From positions 185,480 through 249,479 of the forward strand of contig NZ_BRVN01000003.1 of NCBI RefSeq assembly GCF_026011735.1: a DNA stretch of 64,000 nucleotides. The letters run 5' to 3'. The translations under genes were made by a program, and so were the position numbers. Below are positions 43,713-53,500 of the stretch, in pieces (position 1 is the first letter of the stretch; each line of letters opens with the position of its first letter). The notes beneath the pieces were generated by a model that saw nothing but the letters and a program-made list of their open reading frames with translations, made no database searches and was not told the DNA's origin. This DNA comes from Dietzia sp. NCCP-2495 (GTDB lineage Bacteria; Actinomycetota; Actinomycetes; Mycobacteriales; Mycobacteriaceae).

Positions 43713-44654
43713 TCAGCCGCGGGCGAGCCCCTCGAGCCACTCCCGCCAGCGTGGCGCGTCCCAGGTGGGCGTGACGTCCACCGCGGCGGCCCCGAGCGGG
43801 CGGCCGTCGCCACCGGGGGCGTCGACGTACTCGAACACCCGCACCGCCAGCGCGGCCCGGCCGACCGCGTCCTCGTGCGACTCGCCGGCGGGGAAGGCGA
43901 ACAGCTCGAGCATGCCGTCGGCCGGCGCCGAGAGGATGAGCGTCCGCGAGGCCTCGGACCCGATCGCCACGATGCCGCCCACCTCGCCGGACCTGGCGAC
44001 CACGCCACCGTCACCCGGGTTCCCGCCTACGCCCGAGGCCGGGGCGATGAGCGCCGCCGTCACCCGGGCCCACAGCTCCGGCACCGTGGCCTCGACCGGA
44101 TCGGTGGCCGCGTCCACGGTCACCACCCCGTCGGCCGGGCGATGGGTCAGCCGGTGGGCCAGCACCGTCAGCGCCTGCACCCACCCGTCGACACTGCCGT
44201 CCACCGACTCCTCCGCCAGTTGCCCGCCGGAGCCGAACCCCGACCGCAGGGTGAGCACGCTGCCGCCCTCGCCGTCGTCGACCACCTCACACGACGTCTC
44301 CCACGGCGGCACCGGGACGCCCTCGCCCATCCAGTCCCGCTCGGCGTAGGAGAACAGTCCGGGGACGCTCCCTGCGGGCGGCGTGTAGACGGTGATCTCG
44401 CCGACCGTCGCGGTGAGCATCGCCTCGGCCGCGGCCTCCGGGCCGGTCGTGGGATCGGGGGCGCCGGGGTCGGCGAACTGCACGATCCGGCCCCCGACCT
44501 GCGGTTCGAGCGCGCACGGCACGAACCAGGAGGAGATGCCCTCGCCGGTGGCGACCGCGTCCCACACCACCGCGGGCGCCACGGGCAGCGGCACCCGGCA
44601 CGCCACGCGCCGACCGCCGTACTCGGTCTCGATCCCCGCCGTCACGTCGTACAC
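43713..44654 (-). CDS. SRPBCC/AHSA1-domain protein
   Basis: 313 residues from GTG 44654 with GAGGGGAG upstream. The N-terminal half is an activator-of-Hsp90-like SRPBCC fold (VPLPVAPAVVWDAVATGEGISSWFVPC, IVQFADPGAPD). The second half (~185-313) may be another, diverged copy of the fold. It binds a small hydrophobic ligand in known members. Between FabH and MFS genes; function unknown. Confidence 0.8.
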   Translation of the reverse strand: MYDVTAGIETEYGGRRVACRVPLPVAPAVVWDAVATGEGISSWFVPCALEPQVGGRIVQFADPGAPDPTTGPEAAAEAMLTATVGEITVYTPPAGSVPGLFSYAERDWMGEGVPVPPWETSCEVVDDGEGGSVLTLRSGFGSGGQLAEESVDGSVDGWVQALTVLAHRLTHRPADGVVTVDAATDPVEATVPELWARVTAALIAPASGVGGNPGDGGVVARSGEVGGIVAIGSEASRTLILSAPADGMLELFAFPAGESHEDAVGRAALAVRVFEYVDAPGGDGRPLGAAAVDVTPTWDAPRWREWLEGLARG

Positions 44655-44719
44655 GGGCGTACTCCCCTCACCGGTCCGCTGCTCTTGCCGCGTAACGCTA
44701 CCGGCGCGCCGGTCGGACG

Positions 44720-44725
44720 TAGGGT
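44720..44725 (+). promoter_or_regulatory. -10 box of leaderless MFS gene
   Basis: TAGGGT, 7 nt before the GTG at 44733; supports this start. Confidence 0.4.
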
Positions 44726-44732
44726 GGCGGTC

Positions 44733-46052
44733 GTGAGTGCGACGACCCGGACCGGAGACGGTGGCGACAGTGCCCGGCCCGGAACCACCGGGTTCGCCGC
44801 AGCCGGGCCCGGTTCCGCCCGCGGACCGATCACCGCGACCGCCCTGCTCTTCGCCGCCAACGGTGCGATCTTCGGCGCCATCGTGCCCCGGCTGCCCGAC
44901 CTGAAGAACGCGCTCCACCTGGGGCCGGCCGGATTCGGCCTGGCCATGGCCTGCTATCCGGTCGGCGCGCTCGTCGGTGGCCTGCTCACCCCCGCGGCGA
45001 TGCGGCGGCGTTCAGACGGGGCGGTCGCGGTCGCGGCGATGGTCGTGGCGTCGGTCGTCGCGGCGCTCGTCGGCTTCTCGCCCGTCGTGGCCGTGTTCGC
45101 GGGATTGCTTCTGCTGTTCGGGCTGACCGACGCGATCACCGACGTGGCGATGAACGCCCACGGGATCCGCGTGCAGTCGCGTCACGGCAGGTCGCTGATC
45201 AACCGGTTCCACGCGGTGTGGTCGCTCGGTGCGGCGCTCGGCGCGGTCGGGGGATCGGTGGCCGCGGGCGTCGGCACGCCGGTGGTGGGGCAGATGATCG
45301 TGGCGGGAGTCGTCTGTGCGCTCGCCGCGCTGGTCGCGCTTCCCCTCCGGCTGGGGCCGCCGGTCGCCGAGGACGACTCCGGCCGCGACCTCGACACCAA
45401 ACTCCCGTCTGCGGCGCCGTCTCCCGCCGACCAGGGCGTCGCCCGCCGCGTCCCGGTCGGGCGCGCGCTGCTGCTCCTTCTCGCCTTGGGGGTGCTCGCC
45501 GGATGCGCCACCCTCGTCGAGGACTTCGCCCAGACCTGGTCCGCGCTCTACCTGCGCGAGGTCGCGGCAGCGGGCGCCGGCCTGGCGGGTCTCGGGTTCG
45601 TCGCGGTGCAGGGCACCCAGCTCGTCGGACGCGTCACCGGTGACCGCCTGGTCGAGGGGTTCGGCGCGGCGCACGTCGGCCGGATGGGCGGGGCGTGCGT
45701 GGTGCTGGGCTCGGGTGCTGCGCTGGTCGCGTCGTCGCTGCTCGACGGCCCCGCCCTGCTGATGGTCCTGCTCGCGGGATTCGCGCAGGCCGGGTGGGGC
45801 ATCGCCACAGTGATCCCGGGTGCGATGGTCGCCGCCGACTCGGTGCCCGGCCTGGCTCCCGGCGCGGGCCTGGCGGTGCTCAACTGGGTCCTGCGACTGG
45901 GCTTCCTGGCCTCCCCGCCGCTCGTCGGTCTCATCGCGGAGCATGTCGGGATGCGCTGGACGGTCGTGCCGATGCTGTTGGGCGGAGTGCTCATCGCCGC
46001 GCTCGCCGGGCCGCTGCTCGGCCGCCACACGAGGGGAGATCGACGTGGATGA
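44733..46052 (+). CDS. MFS transporter
   Basis: 439 residues with about twelve membrane spans in two groups, split by a cytoplasmic loop of charged residues (~215-245). It resembles the YbjJ/fucose-permease-like MFS branch (NGAIFGAIVPRLPDLKNAL, LTDAITDVAMNAHGIRVQ, GRSLINRFHAVWSLGAALG). Substrate unknown. Its last 8 nt overlap the fructosamine-kinase gene, giving a coupled two-gene unit that could import and phosphorylate a glycated substrate. Confidence 0.9.
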   Translation: MSATTRTGDGGDSARPGTTGFAAAGPGSARGPITATALLFAANGAIFGAIVPRLPDLKNALHLGPAGFGLAMACYPVGALVGGLLTPAAMRRRSDGAVAVAAMVVASVVAALVGFSPVVAVFAGLLLLFGLTDAITDVAMNAHGIRVQSRHGRSLINRFHAVWSLGAALGAVGGSVAAGVGTPVVGQMIVAGVVCALAALVALPLRLGPPVAEDDSGRDLDTKLPSAAPSPADQGVARRVPVGRALLLLLALGVLAGCATLVEDFAQTWSALYLREVAAAGAGLAGLGFVAVQGTQLVGRVTGDRLVEGFGAAHVGRMGGACVVLGSGAALVASSLLDGPALLMVLLAGFAQAGWGIATVIPGAMVAADSVPGLAPGAGLAVLNWVLRLGFLASPPLVGLIAEHVGMRWTVVPMLLGGVLIAALAGPLLGRHTRGDRRG

Positions 46053-46851
46053 CCGGGTGTTCGTCAAAAGGGGCTCCCGCCACGGCCCCGACTTCTTCCG
46101 CCACGAGGCCGCGGGTCTGGCCTGGCTCGCCGCGGCCCCCGGCGGGCCGCGGGTGGTCGAGGTGATGGGGGTCGACGACGACGAGATCACCCTCGAGAGG
46201 GTTCCCGCGGGTCGCGCGACGACGCGGGCGGCTCTGCGGTTCGGTCGGTCGCTGGCGACGATGCACGATGCGGGCGCTGCCGCCTGGGGCGCACCCGCGG
46301 ACGGCTGGGCGGGCCGGTGCTTCATCGGCAACCGGCCCCAGGAGTGTGCGCCCACCGGGTCGTGGGGCGAGTTCTACACCGAGCAGCGGGTCCGGCCGTT
46401 CGTCCGGATCGCGGTGGACCTCGGCGTCCTCGGCGGCGCCGACCTCGCCGTGGTCGAGCGGGCCTGCGACCGCGTCGCGTCCGGCGAGCTCGACGATCCC
46501 GACGACGTCCCCGCCCGCATCCACGGCGACCTGTGGACCGGCAACGTCCTGTGGACCCCGGCGCGGGCCGGCGGGGAGGGCGGCCCGGAGGGGAACACCG
46601 AGGCGGTGCTCATCGACCCCGCCGCACACGGTGGCCACCGCGAGACCGACCTCGCGATGCTCGCGCTGTTCGGCGCCCCGCACCTGGACGAGATCCTGCG
46701 CGGGTACGACGAGGCGCACCCGCTTCGAGAGGGCTGGCGCGACAGTGTCCCGCTCCATCAGCTGCACCCGCTGGCCACCCACGCTGCCGGGCACGGCGCC
46801 GGCTACGCGATCGCGCTGGCCGACGCCGCCCGGCAGGTGCTGCGGCGCTAG
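46045..46851 (+). CDS. fructosamine kinase family protein
   Basis: 268 residues from GTG 46045 with GAGGGGAG upstream. Catalytic motif IHGDLWTGNVLW (~153) and the metal-binding DPAAHGGHRETDLAM (~190) are the hallmarks of the fructosamine/ketosamine-3-kinase family. Such kinases phosphorylate ketoamines (Amadori products) so that they can be broken down. Coupled to the MFS gene upstream. Confidence 0.9.
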   Translation: MDDRVFVKRGSRHGPDFFRHEAAGLAWLAAAPGGPRVVEVMGVDDDEITLERVPAGRATTRAALRFGRSLATMHDAGAAAWGAPADGWAGRCFIGNRPQECAPTGSWGEFYTEQRVRPFVRIAVDLGVLGGADLAVVERACDRVASGELDDPDDVPARIHGDLWTGNVLWTPARAGGEGGPEGNTEAVLIDPAAHGGHRETDLAMLALFGAPHLDEILRGYDEAHPLREGWRDSVPLHQLHPLATHAAGHGAGYAIALADAARQVLRR

Positions 46852-46856
46852 GCCGG

Positions 46857-48119
46857 TCAGCCCGCCGGGCTGACCCGGAAGACCTGGTCCCGGTTGTCGG
46901 CGTCGGAGGTCGTCACCAGCAGCGAACCGTCGGGCTCGGGCGCCAGGGACCGCAGGCGACCGAACTCGCCCTCGAGCAGCACCGACCCATCGACGACCGA
47001 GCGACCGTCCTCGCCGAGCCGGAGCAGGACCAACTTCTGTGTCTTGAGGTTGGCCATCGCCAGCGCACCCTCCCATTCGCCCCACTCGGGTCCGAGGAAC
47101 TCGATGTCGGCGGGCGCGAGGGTCGGGGCCCCGGAGGACCAGACCGCCTCGATCGCGTCCGGGAACTCCTCGGTGTCGGTCATCGGCACATTCTGGTTGT
47201 ACTGCCCCTCGATGTTCGGGTTCCAGCCGTAGTTCCCGCCGGACTGGAGGAGGTTGACCTCATCGTCGACGTCCGGGCCGTGCTCGGCGGAGTAGACGCG
47301 GCCGGAACTGGGTTCGATCGCCAGCCCCTGGACGTTGCGGTGTCCGATCGTGTGGATCACCGAGTCGGAGTCCCCGGCCGGGGTGCCGTCGGGGTCGATG
47401 TGCAGGGTCTTGCCGGCCAGCGAGTCGAGGGACTGTGGGCCGGTCGGGCCGTAGGTGTCTCCGGTGCCCACGTAGATCGACCCGTCGGGGGCGGCGAGTA
47501 GACGGCAGCCGCTGTGGATGCCCTCGGCTCCCAGAGGCATCCCGGTGAGGGTGTCCCGGGCCTTGGTCATGGTGGTCCAGTTCTCGTCGACCGTGAACGT
47601 GGTGATCCGGTTGTCGCGCTCGCCGCCGGCCGATCGCGACCAGCACACGTGGATCTCGCGGTTCTGCTCAAAGCCCTCGTCGACGGCCATACCCATCAGT
47701 CCGCTCTCGGACTGGCGGAACAGGCCCGGCAGGTCGATCGACACGGTGCGCTGCTCTTCGCCTGGGCGCTGCACGAGCATCCGGCCACCGCGCTCGCCGG
47801 TGAGGAGGGTGCCGTCCGGGGCGCGGACCACGTCCCAGGGGATGTTGAGCCCGTCCATGACGACAGCGGTCTCGACGGCCGGGCCCTCGACGATCTCGAC
47901 GTCCGGTCCGGCACCGATGCCGGGGGTCGGCGGGAACAGCAGGCCAGGCGGGATGGAACCCGTGTCCACCGAACCGGCCCCGAGGGAGCCGAGCTGGGCG
48001 GATGCCACGGCAGGCAGCGCGAGAGTCACGGCGGTGGCCGCGGCGGCGAGACCGACAGCGGTTCGGGCGCGGGAACGGGCGGCTGCGCGGGGCGCGCGAG
48101 GAGTGGAGCTGTACGGCAC
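46857..48119 (-). CDS. secreted glucose/sorbosone-type dehydrogenase, copy 1
   Basis: 420 residues from GTG 48119. Signal peptide ends ASAQLG. Six-bladed beta-propeller of the GSDH family: LNIPWDVVRAPDGTLLTGERGGRML, YVGTGDTYG, GHRNVQGLAIEPSSGRVYSAEHGPDVDDEVN, GGNYGWNPN. Homologues bind PQQ and oxidise sugars in the periplasm; PQQ-pocket residues cannot be confirmed by eye. Tandem paralogue at 48243, same direction. Confidence 0.9.
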   Translation of the reverse strand: MPYSSTPRAPRAAARSRARTAVGLAAAATAVTLALPAVASAQLGSLGAGSVDTGSIPPGLLFPPTPGIGAGPDVEIVEGPAVETAVVMDGLNIPWDVVRAPDGTLLTGERGGRMLVQRPGEEQRTVSIDLPGLFRQSESGLMGMAVDEGFEQNREIHVCWSRSAGGERDNRITTFTVDENWTTMTKARDTLTGMPLGAEGIHSGCRLLAAPDGSIYVGTGDTYGPTGPQSLDSLAGKTLHIDPDGTPAGDSDSVIHTIGHRNVQGLAIEPSSGRVYSAEHGPDVDDEVNLLQSGGNYGWNPNIEGQYNQNVPMTDTEEFPDAIEAVWSSGAPTLAPADIEFLGPEWGEWEGALAMANLKTQKLVLLRLGEDGRSVVDGSVLLEGEFGRLRSLAPEPDGSLLVTTSDADNRDQVFRVSPAG

Positions 48120-48242
48120 GGAGGTCCCCCTGGAGTGTGGCGTCAAATGTGGTGCGGCACACAACCTAGGGGAGATGTGGCACCGGTGGTACCGGACCGG
48201 ACCGGACCGGACCGGCACCGATCCGGGTCCGGGGCCGGGGTG

Positions 48243-49457
48243 TCAGCCTGCTGCGGGCCGGACGCGCAGGACCATGTCCTCGCCACCACCGTTGGAGGTG
48301 GTGACGAGCAGGGTTCCGCCGGGCTCGGGCGTGATCGATCGCAGGCGTCCGTACTCGTCGCGCAGGATCGTCGCGGTCGCGGTGACCGAGGTGCCGTCCT
48401 CGGACAGCGCCATGAGGACGATCTGGCTGGTCTTGAGCATGGCCACCGCCAGGGCGCCGTCCCACTCGCCCCACGCGGGGTCGTCGAGGAACGCGATCCC
48501 GCCCGGGGCGAGTGTCGGGTCCCCGGATCGCCACGCTGCCTCCACCGCATCGGGGAAGTCGCGGGTGTCGGTCATCGGAACGTCCTGGTCGTATCGGCCG
48601 CCGGCGTTCGGGTCCCATCCGTAGTTGGACCCGGCGAGCACGAGGTTCACCTCGTCGTCGACATCCGGCCCGTGCTCGGCGGCGACGATCTGGTCCGAGT
48701 CCGGGCGCAGGGCCAGCCCCTGCACGTTGCGGTGGCCGTACGTCAGGACGGGGGAGTCGCCGATGGTGTCGTCGGCCGGCTCGCCGTCGCGGGTGATGTG
48801 CAGGATCTTGCCCGAGAGGACGCCGAGGTCCTGGGGCGCCGGGCCCGTGAACGCATCCCCCGTTCCGACATAGAGGGTGCCGTCCGGGTGGACGAGGATG
48901 CGGCAGCCCGAGTGCAGGCCTCGGTCGGACAGCAGGATGCCGTCCACGAGAACCCGTGGCGACTCGAGGGCGGACCAGTCCTCGGTGGCGGTCCAGGCGG
49001 TGACGCGGTTGTCCCTCTCCTCGGCAGAGGAATGGCAGGTGTAGACCTCGCGGCTGGTGACGAAGTCCTCAGCCAGCGCCATCCCCATCAGGCCGCTCTC
49101 GCCCCGGTCGTACACCTCGCCGAAGTCCGCTTCGACCGTGGACCGTTCGCCGCCCTCACGGATCGCGTACAGGGTGCCCGAACCCCGCTCGCCGGTGACG
49201 ATGACGCCGTCCGGGTCGCGGACCACGTCCCACGGGATCGTCAGCCCGTCTGCGACCGTCTCCACCTCGACGGCGGGGCCGGGCGCGGGCGGGCGTCCGG
49301 AGGCCTGCGGTCCGGCCGGGCTGCTGCTCGCCGCGTCGCCGGCGTCCACGCCGTCCCCGTCGCCGGTCGTCGAGCAGGCGGTGAGCGAGACGACCATCGT
49401 CGCTGCCACGAGGGCGGCCAGCCGGGCGAGTGTGCGAGGGGATTCGGTGCGGTGCAC
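48243..49457 (-). CDS. lipoprotein glucose/sorbosone-type dehydrogenase, copy 2
   Basis: 404 residues from GTG 49457 with GAGGAG upstream. Lipobox SLTAC near residue 28, so this copy is membrane-anchored, while copy 1 is released. Same GSDH propeller: LTIPWDVVRDPDGVIVTGERGSG, YGHRNVQGLALRPDSDQIVAAEHG, GSNYGWDPNAGG. PQQ dependence is inferred from the family. Confidence 0.9.
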   Translation of the reverse strand: MHRTESPRTLARLAALVAATMVVSLTACSTTGDGDGVDAGDAASSSPAGPQASGRPPAPGPAVEVETVADGLTIPWDVVRDPDGVIVTGERGSGTLYAIREGGERSTVEADFGEVYDRGESGLMGMALAEDFVTSREVYTCHSSAEERDNRVTAWTATEDWSALESPRVLVDGILLSDRGLHSGCRILVHPDGTLYVGTGDAFTGPAPQDLGVLSGKILHITRDGEPADDTIGDSPVLTYGHRNVQGLALRPDSDQIVAAEHGPDVDDEVNLVLAGSNYGWDPNAGGRYDQDVPMTDTRDFPDAVEAAWRSGDPTLAPGGIAFLDDPAWGEWDGALAVAMLKTSQIVLMALSEDGTSVTATATILRDEYGRLRSITPEPGGTLLVTTSNGGGEDMVLRVRPAAG

Positions 49458-49593
49458 AGCTACTCCTCGGCCGGGGTGAGGGGATCCGGTAGGGCTCCCC
49501 CTTGCGGTCGAACCTATTCGACGCGCGGCCCGCGCAACACCGGATCTCGGCCTGGCGGGTCCGACCCGCCGGACCCGGCCTGGCGGGTCCGGC

Positions 49594-49665
49594 CCGTCGT
49601 CGAGAAGAGCGTCCCGCACACCTCCCTCTCGGGCGACGTGTGCGGGACGCTCTTCTCGACGACGG
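49594..49665. terminator. perfect 28-bp hairpin
   Basis: Left arm 49594-49621 and right arm 49638-49665 are fully complementary, loop 16 nt. It lies 30 bp beyond the stop of the minus-strand maoC-like gene, so it may terminate that operon. It is far longer than needed and lacks a T-tract, so a dispersed repeat is an alternative. Just left of it CGGCCTGGCGGGTCCG is directly repeated (49548, 49576). Confidence 0.6.
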
Positions 49666-49694
49666 AGCCCGGTCGGGCCGCGTGCCGGGTGGGG

Positions 49695-50600
49695 CTAGAG
49701 CTCCTCGATGCTCGCTGTCGCGTGCACGGTTCCCAGCTTCTTGGGGTTGCGCACGGTCAGCGACCAGGCCGGGTCGCCGGCCCCGCCGCGGCGCGCGTAG
49801 ATGCCCAGCTTGGCCGGCAGGATCACGGGCTTGCCGAACTCCACCGAGTAGCGGACCCGCTCCGGGATGCCGCCCTCGACCGTGCCGAGCAGGGTGGCGG
49901 CGGTCCACATGCCGTGCGCGATGACATTGGGGAACCCGAACGCCTTTGCTCCCACCTTGGACACGTGGATGGGGTTGCGGTCACCGGACACGGCCGCGTA
50001 CTCGGCGATCTGCGCCTCGGACACCGACTTCACGACGGTAGGATCGCCGATCTCTGCGGCGGTCGGCGGTGCGGGCTTCGGCGGGCGCGGGGCGTCCTTG
50101 GCGGGGCCCAGCGAGGTCCGCCGCTTCGAGAGCAGGCCCGACCGTTGCACCCAGGCGGGCTCGTCGTCGCCGTCGGTCCTGATCTCGGTGACCACGTCCA
50201 ACAGCAACCCGGCCGGATGCTCCCGCAGGTTCTCCGCGTGGGCGCGGATGTTCAGCTCGTCTCCGACCCGCAGCGCGCGGCGCGATTCGATCTCGTTGGT
50301 CAGGTGCACCGAACCCATGGCCGGCACCGGGTAGTCCGGGTCCAGCATGAGCTGCATGCTCAAGGGGAACGCCAGCGTGAACGGGTACGTCAGCGGCAGC
50401 TCGTCGGTCAGGCGGAGGCCGCACACGCGCGCGTAGGCGGCGAGGTTCGCCACGTCCACGCGCACGCCGGTGACCTCGACGCCCTTCGACGGCATCGACT
50501 TGCCGTCACGGGAGCCGCCGACGACAGGGAGGGCGCCGACCGCGGCCTTGCCGTACTGGCCGAGCAGGTTGGGGATCGCAGGAAGCTTCGTGTATTCCAT
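49695..50600 (-). CDS. htdX: MaoC-like (R)-3-hydroxyacyl dehydratase, HtdX-like
   Basis: 301 residues; ATG 50600. C-terminal hot-dog domain with the hydratase-2 motif SGDRNPIHVSKVGAKAFGF followed by IAHGMW; the N-terminal half is a second, inactive hot-dog. It dehydrates 3-hydroxyacyl-CoA or -ACP. It starts 7 bp after the fabG4-like gene, as Rv0241c (htdX) follows fabG4 in M. tuberculosis. The symbol rests on synteny plus domain layout. Confidence 0.88.
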   Translation of the reverse strand: MEYTKLPAIPNLLGQYGKAAVGALPVVGGSRDGKSMPSKGVEVTGVRVDVANLAAYARVCGLRLTDELPLTYPFTLAFPLSMQLMLDPDYPVPAMGSVHLTNEIESRRALRVGDELNIRAHAENLREHPAGLLLDVVTEIRTDGDDEPAWVQRSGLLSKRRTSLGPAKDAPRPPKPAPPTAAEIGDPTVVKSVSEAQIAEYAAVSGDRNPIHVSKVGAKAFGFPNVIAHGMWTAATLLGTVEGGIPERVRYSVEFGKPVILPAKLGIYARRGGAGDPAWSLTVRNPKKLGTVHATASIEEL

Positions 50601-50607
50601 CGTCAGA

Positions 50608-51957
50608 TCACGCGCCCAGCAGCGACTGGCCGCACACGCGGACCACGTTGCCCGTGACCGCCGACGACGCCGGGCTGGCGAAGTACGCAATGGTCTCGGC
50701 CACGTCGACCGGCAGGCCGCCCTGCTGCATCGAGTTCATGCGGCGACCGGCCTCGCGGGTGGCGAAGGGGATCGCGGCGGTCATCTGGGTCTCGATGAAG
50801 CCCGGGGCCACGGCGTTGACCGTGATCTTCTTGGAGGCCAGCTCGGCGGAGGCGCCGTCCACGAACCCGATGACGCCGGCCTTCGAGGTGCCGTAGTTGG
50901 TCTGGCCGCGGTTGCCCGCGATCCCAGCGATCGAGGAGATGCCGATGACGCGCGAGCCCTCGCCGAGGATGCCCTTGTCGACCAGCTCGGCGGTGATGCG
51001 CTCCGGCGCGATGAGGTTGACGGCCATAACGGCGTCCCACCGGGCCGCGTCCATACCGGCGAGCGTCTTGTCGCGGGTGATGCCGGCGTTGTGGACGAGG
51101 ATGTCGATCGTGCCCTCGTGGCGGTCGGTGGCGTGCTTGGCCAGCACCTCGGCGGCGTCGGCGGCCGTGACGTCCAGCGGCAGCGACGTGCCGCCGACCT
51201 TGTTGGCGGTGGCGGCGAGCGACTCGCCGGCGGCCGGGATGTCGCAGCAGATCACGTGCGCACCGTCGCGGGAGAGCACGGCGGCGATCTCCGCGCCGAT
51301 GCCACGGGCGGCACCGGTCACCACGGCGACCTTGCCCTCGAGCGGGCGGTCCCACGACGCCGGGGCGGTGGCCGCACCGGCTCCGACACGGAAGACCTGC
51401 GCGTCGACGTAGGCCGACTTGGCCGAGAGGAGGAAGCGCAGCGTGGACTCGAGTCCCGACGCGCCGGTGTCGGCGTCGGCGGAGACGTACACCAGCTGCA
51501 CGGTCGCGCCGCGCTTCATCTCCTTGCCGAGCGAGCGGGTGAAGCCCTCGAGCGCGCGCTGGGCGATGCGCTCGTCCACCGAACCGGTCTCGTCAGGGTT
51601 GGTGCCCAGCACGACCACGCGGCCGCTCGCGGCGACGCGGCGGATGACCGGGTTGAAGAACTCGAACAGCCCGTCGAGGTCCTCCGGGGAGCGGATGCCG
51701 GTGGCGTCGAAGACGAGGCCGGCGAACTTGCCCTCGGCGTCCGCGCCGACGAGCTCGTAGTCGCCCTGGAGCATCTCGCGGACCGGCTCGACGAGGCGAC
51801 CCTCGCCGCCGACCAGTACGGGGCCGTGGAGTGCGGGCTCGCCGGCCTCGTGGCGGCGGAGCACCTCCGGCTGCGGGAGGCCGATCTTGCCGGCGATGAA
51901 GGAGCCGGGGACCGAGGTCACGAACTGGGAGTAGAGGTCGAGGTTGCCCTGTGCCAT
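50608..51957 (-). CDS. fabG4: high-molecular-weight 3-oxoacyl reductase, FabG4-like
   Basis: 449 residues from ATG 51957 (AGGAG ~10 nt upstream). Extended N-terminal flavodoxin-like domain (~1-205), then SDR domain: [24 protein letters not shown] motif [14 protein letters not shown], catalytic Ser in ISSIAG and YGTSKAGV. This long form with the added N-terminal domain matches FabG4 (Rv0242c), which uses NADH to reduce 3-oxoacyl-CoA. Coupled with htdX, divergent from fadA2. Confidence 0.93.
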   Translation of the reverse strand: MAQGNLDLYSQFVTSVPGSFIAGKIGLPQPEVLRRHEAGEPALHGPVLVGGEGRLVEPVREMLQGDYELVGADAEGKFAGLVFDATGIRSPEDLDGLFEFFNPVIRRVAASGRVVVLGTNPDETGSVDERIAQRALEGFTRSLGKEMKRGATVQLVYVSADADTGASGLESTLRFLLSAKSAYVDAQVFRVGAGAATAPASWDRPLEGKVAVVTGAARGIGAEIAAVLSRDGAHVICCDIPAAGESLAATANKVGGTSLPLDVTAADAAEVLAKHATDRHEGTIDILVHNAGITRDKTLAGMDAARWDAVMAVNLIAPERITAELVDKGILGEGSRVIGISSIAGIAGNRGQTNYGTSKAGVIGFVDGASAELASKKITVNAVAPGFIETQMTAAIPFATREAGRRMNSMQQGGLPVDVAETIAYFASPASSAVTGNVVRVCGQSLLGA

Positions 51958-51999
51958 GGCGATCATCTCCTGGAGAGGTGCGGTAGTTCGGGGTCGACA

Positions 52000-52026
52000 A
52001 GTAACTTACTGCTGAGTAACAATACT
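52000..52026. promoter_or_regulatory. operator-like palindromes between fabG4 and fadA2
   Basis: AGTAA-C-TTACT (52000-52010) is a perfect palindrome; AGTA-ACAA-TACT (52015-52026) follows on the same DNA face about 15 bp on. Position in the divergent promoter fits a regulator of both transcripts. Confidence 0.45.
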
Positions 52027-52080
52027 CGCCAAGGCCGCGTTCCGGGCCATCGGAGAAATCAGCACACGGGAGTGACACAC

Positions 52081-53394
52081 GTGACCACCAGTCCTCGCAA
52101 GGTCGCCATTGTCGGCGGCAACCGAATCCCCTTCGCGCGCTCGAACGGCAAGTACGCCGACGCGTCCAACCAGGACATGCTCACCGCCGCCGTCGACGGC
52201 CTTGCCGCACGCTACAACCTCCAGGGCACGCGGCTCGGCGCCGTGGCCGCCGGTGCGGTGCTCAAGCACTCCCGTGATTTCAACCTCACCCGCGAGGTCG
52301 TGATCGGCTCCGTCCTGGACTCCACCACCCCGGCCTATGACCTGCAGCAGGCCTGCGGCACCGGCCTCGCCGCCGCCGTCCAGGTCGCGGACCAGATCGC
52401 CATGGGCCGCATCGAGTCCGGCATCGCCGGCGGCACCGACACCACCTCGGACGCCCCGCTCGCCGTCAACGACGACCTCCGCAAGATCCTCATCAAGGTC
52501 TCCGCGGCCAAGTCCAACATCGACCGGATCAAGCTCCTCGGCGACATCCGCCCGCAGGCGCTGGCGCCCGAGCAGCCGCAGAACGCCGAGCCCCGCACGG
52601 GCCTGTCGATGGGCGAGCACGCCGCGATCACCGCCCGCGAGATGGGCGTGACCCGCGAGGACCAGGACGAGCTGGCCGTGACCAGCCACAAGAACCTGGC
52701 CGCCTCGTACGATTCCGGCTTCCAGGACGACCTGGTGACCCCGTTCCTCGGTGTCGCGCGCGACGACAACATGCGTCCGGACTCCTCGACCGAGAAGCTG
52801 GCCACCCTCAAGCCTGTCTTCGGCAAGCGTGACGCCGAGGCGCACGGCACCGAGGCCACCATGACGGCCGCCAACTCGACCCCGCTCACCGACGGCGCCT
52901 CCGCGGTCCTGCTCGCCAGCGAGGAGTGGGCAAAGGAGAACAAGCTCCCGGTCCGCGCCTACCTGGTGGACTCCGAGACCGCCGCCGTCGACTTCATCCA
53001 CGGTCACGACGGCCGCACCCCGGACGGCCTGCTCATGGCACCCACCTACGCGGTGCCGCGCCTGCTCGAGCGCAACGGCCTGACCCTGCAGGACTTCGAC
53101 TACTACGAGATCCACGAGGCGTTCGCCTCGCAGGTCCTGGCCACGCTCGCTGCGTGGGAGTCCGAGGAGTACTGCACCGAGCGTCTCGGGCTCGACAAGG
53201 CTCTGGGCTCGATCGACCGCAGCAAGCTCAACGTCAACGGTTCCTCGCTCGCGGCCGGCCACCCGTTCGCCGCGACCGGCGGACGCATCCTCGCCGCCAC
53301 CGCCAAGCTGCTGGAGCAGAAGGGGTCGGGCCGCGCGCTCATCTCCATCTGCGCCGCCGGCGGCCAGGGCGTCACCGCGATCGTCGAGCGCTGA
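52081..53394 (+). CDS. fadA2: acetyl-CoA acyltransferase, FadA2-like thiolase
   Basis: 437 residues from GTG 52081 with GGGAG upstream. Thiolase catalytic set: Cys92 in LQQACGTGLAAA, His in YYEIHEAFASQV, His in LAAGHPFAATG and Cys in ISICAAGGQG. It cleaves or forms 3-oxoacyl-CoA. Divergent from fabG4 exactly as Rv0243 is in M. tuberculosis; the symbol rests on that synteny. Confidence 0.93.
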   Translation: MTTSPRKVAIVGGNRIPFARSNGKYADASNQDMLTAAVDGLAARYNLQGTRLGAVAAGAVLKHSRDFNLTREVVIGSVLDSTTPAYDLQQACGTGLAAAVQVADQIAMGRIESGIAGGTDTTSDAPLAVNDDLRKILIKVSAAKSNIDRIKLLGDIRPQALAPEQPQNAEPRTGLSMGEHAAITAREMGVTREDQDELAVTSHKNLAASYDSGFQDDLVTPFLGVARDDNMRPDSSTEKLATLKPVFGKRDAEAHGTEATMTAANSTPLTDGASAVLLASEEWAKENKLPVRAYLVDSETAAVDFIHGHDGRTPDGLLMAPTYAVPRLLERNGLTLQDFDYYEIHEAFASQVLATLAAWESEEYCTERLGLDKALGSIDRSKLNVNGSSLAAGHPFAATGGRILAATAKLLEQKGSGRALISICAAGGQGVTAIVER

Positions 53395-53500
53395 CCACTT
53401 CCTGAGCCAGACGCTTCCTGAGCCAACGGCATCCTGACACGTCCCTGACCGGCCAGTCGGCACCACCGACGGGTCCGGAACCGTATCCTCGAGACACAAA

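Noticed and set aside
47514..50657. A 1047-codon open frame on the plus strand opposite the GSDH and maoC genes
   Set aside because: It mirrors real minus-strand genes with signal peptides, motifs and ribosome-binding sites; its translation is Arg/Gly/Val-rich without any family pattern. Long antisense frames are expected at this GC content.
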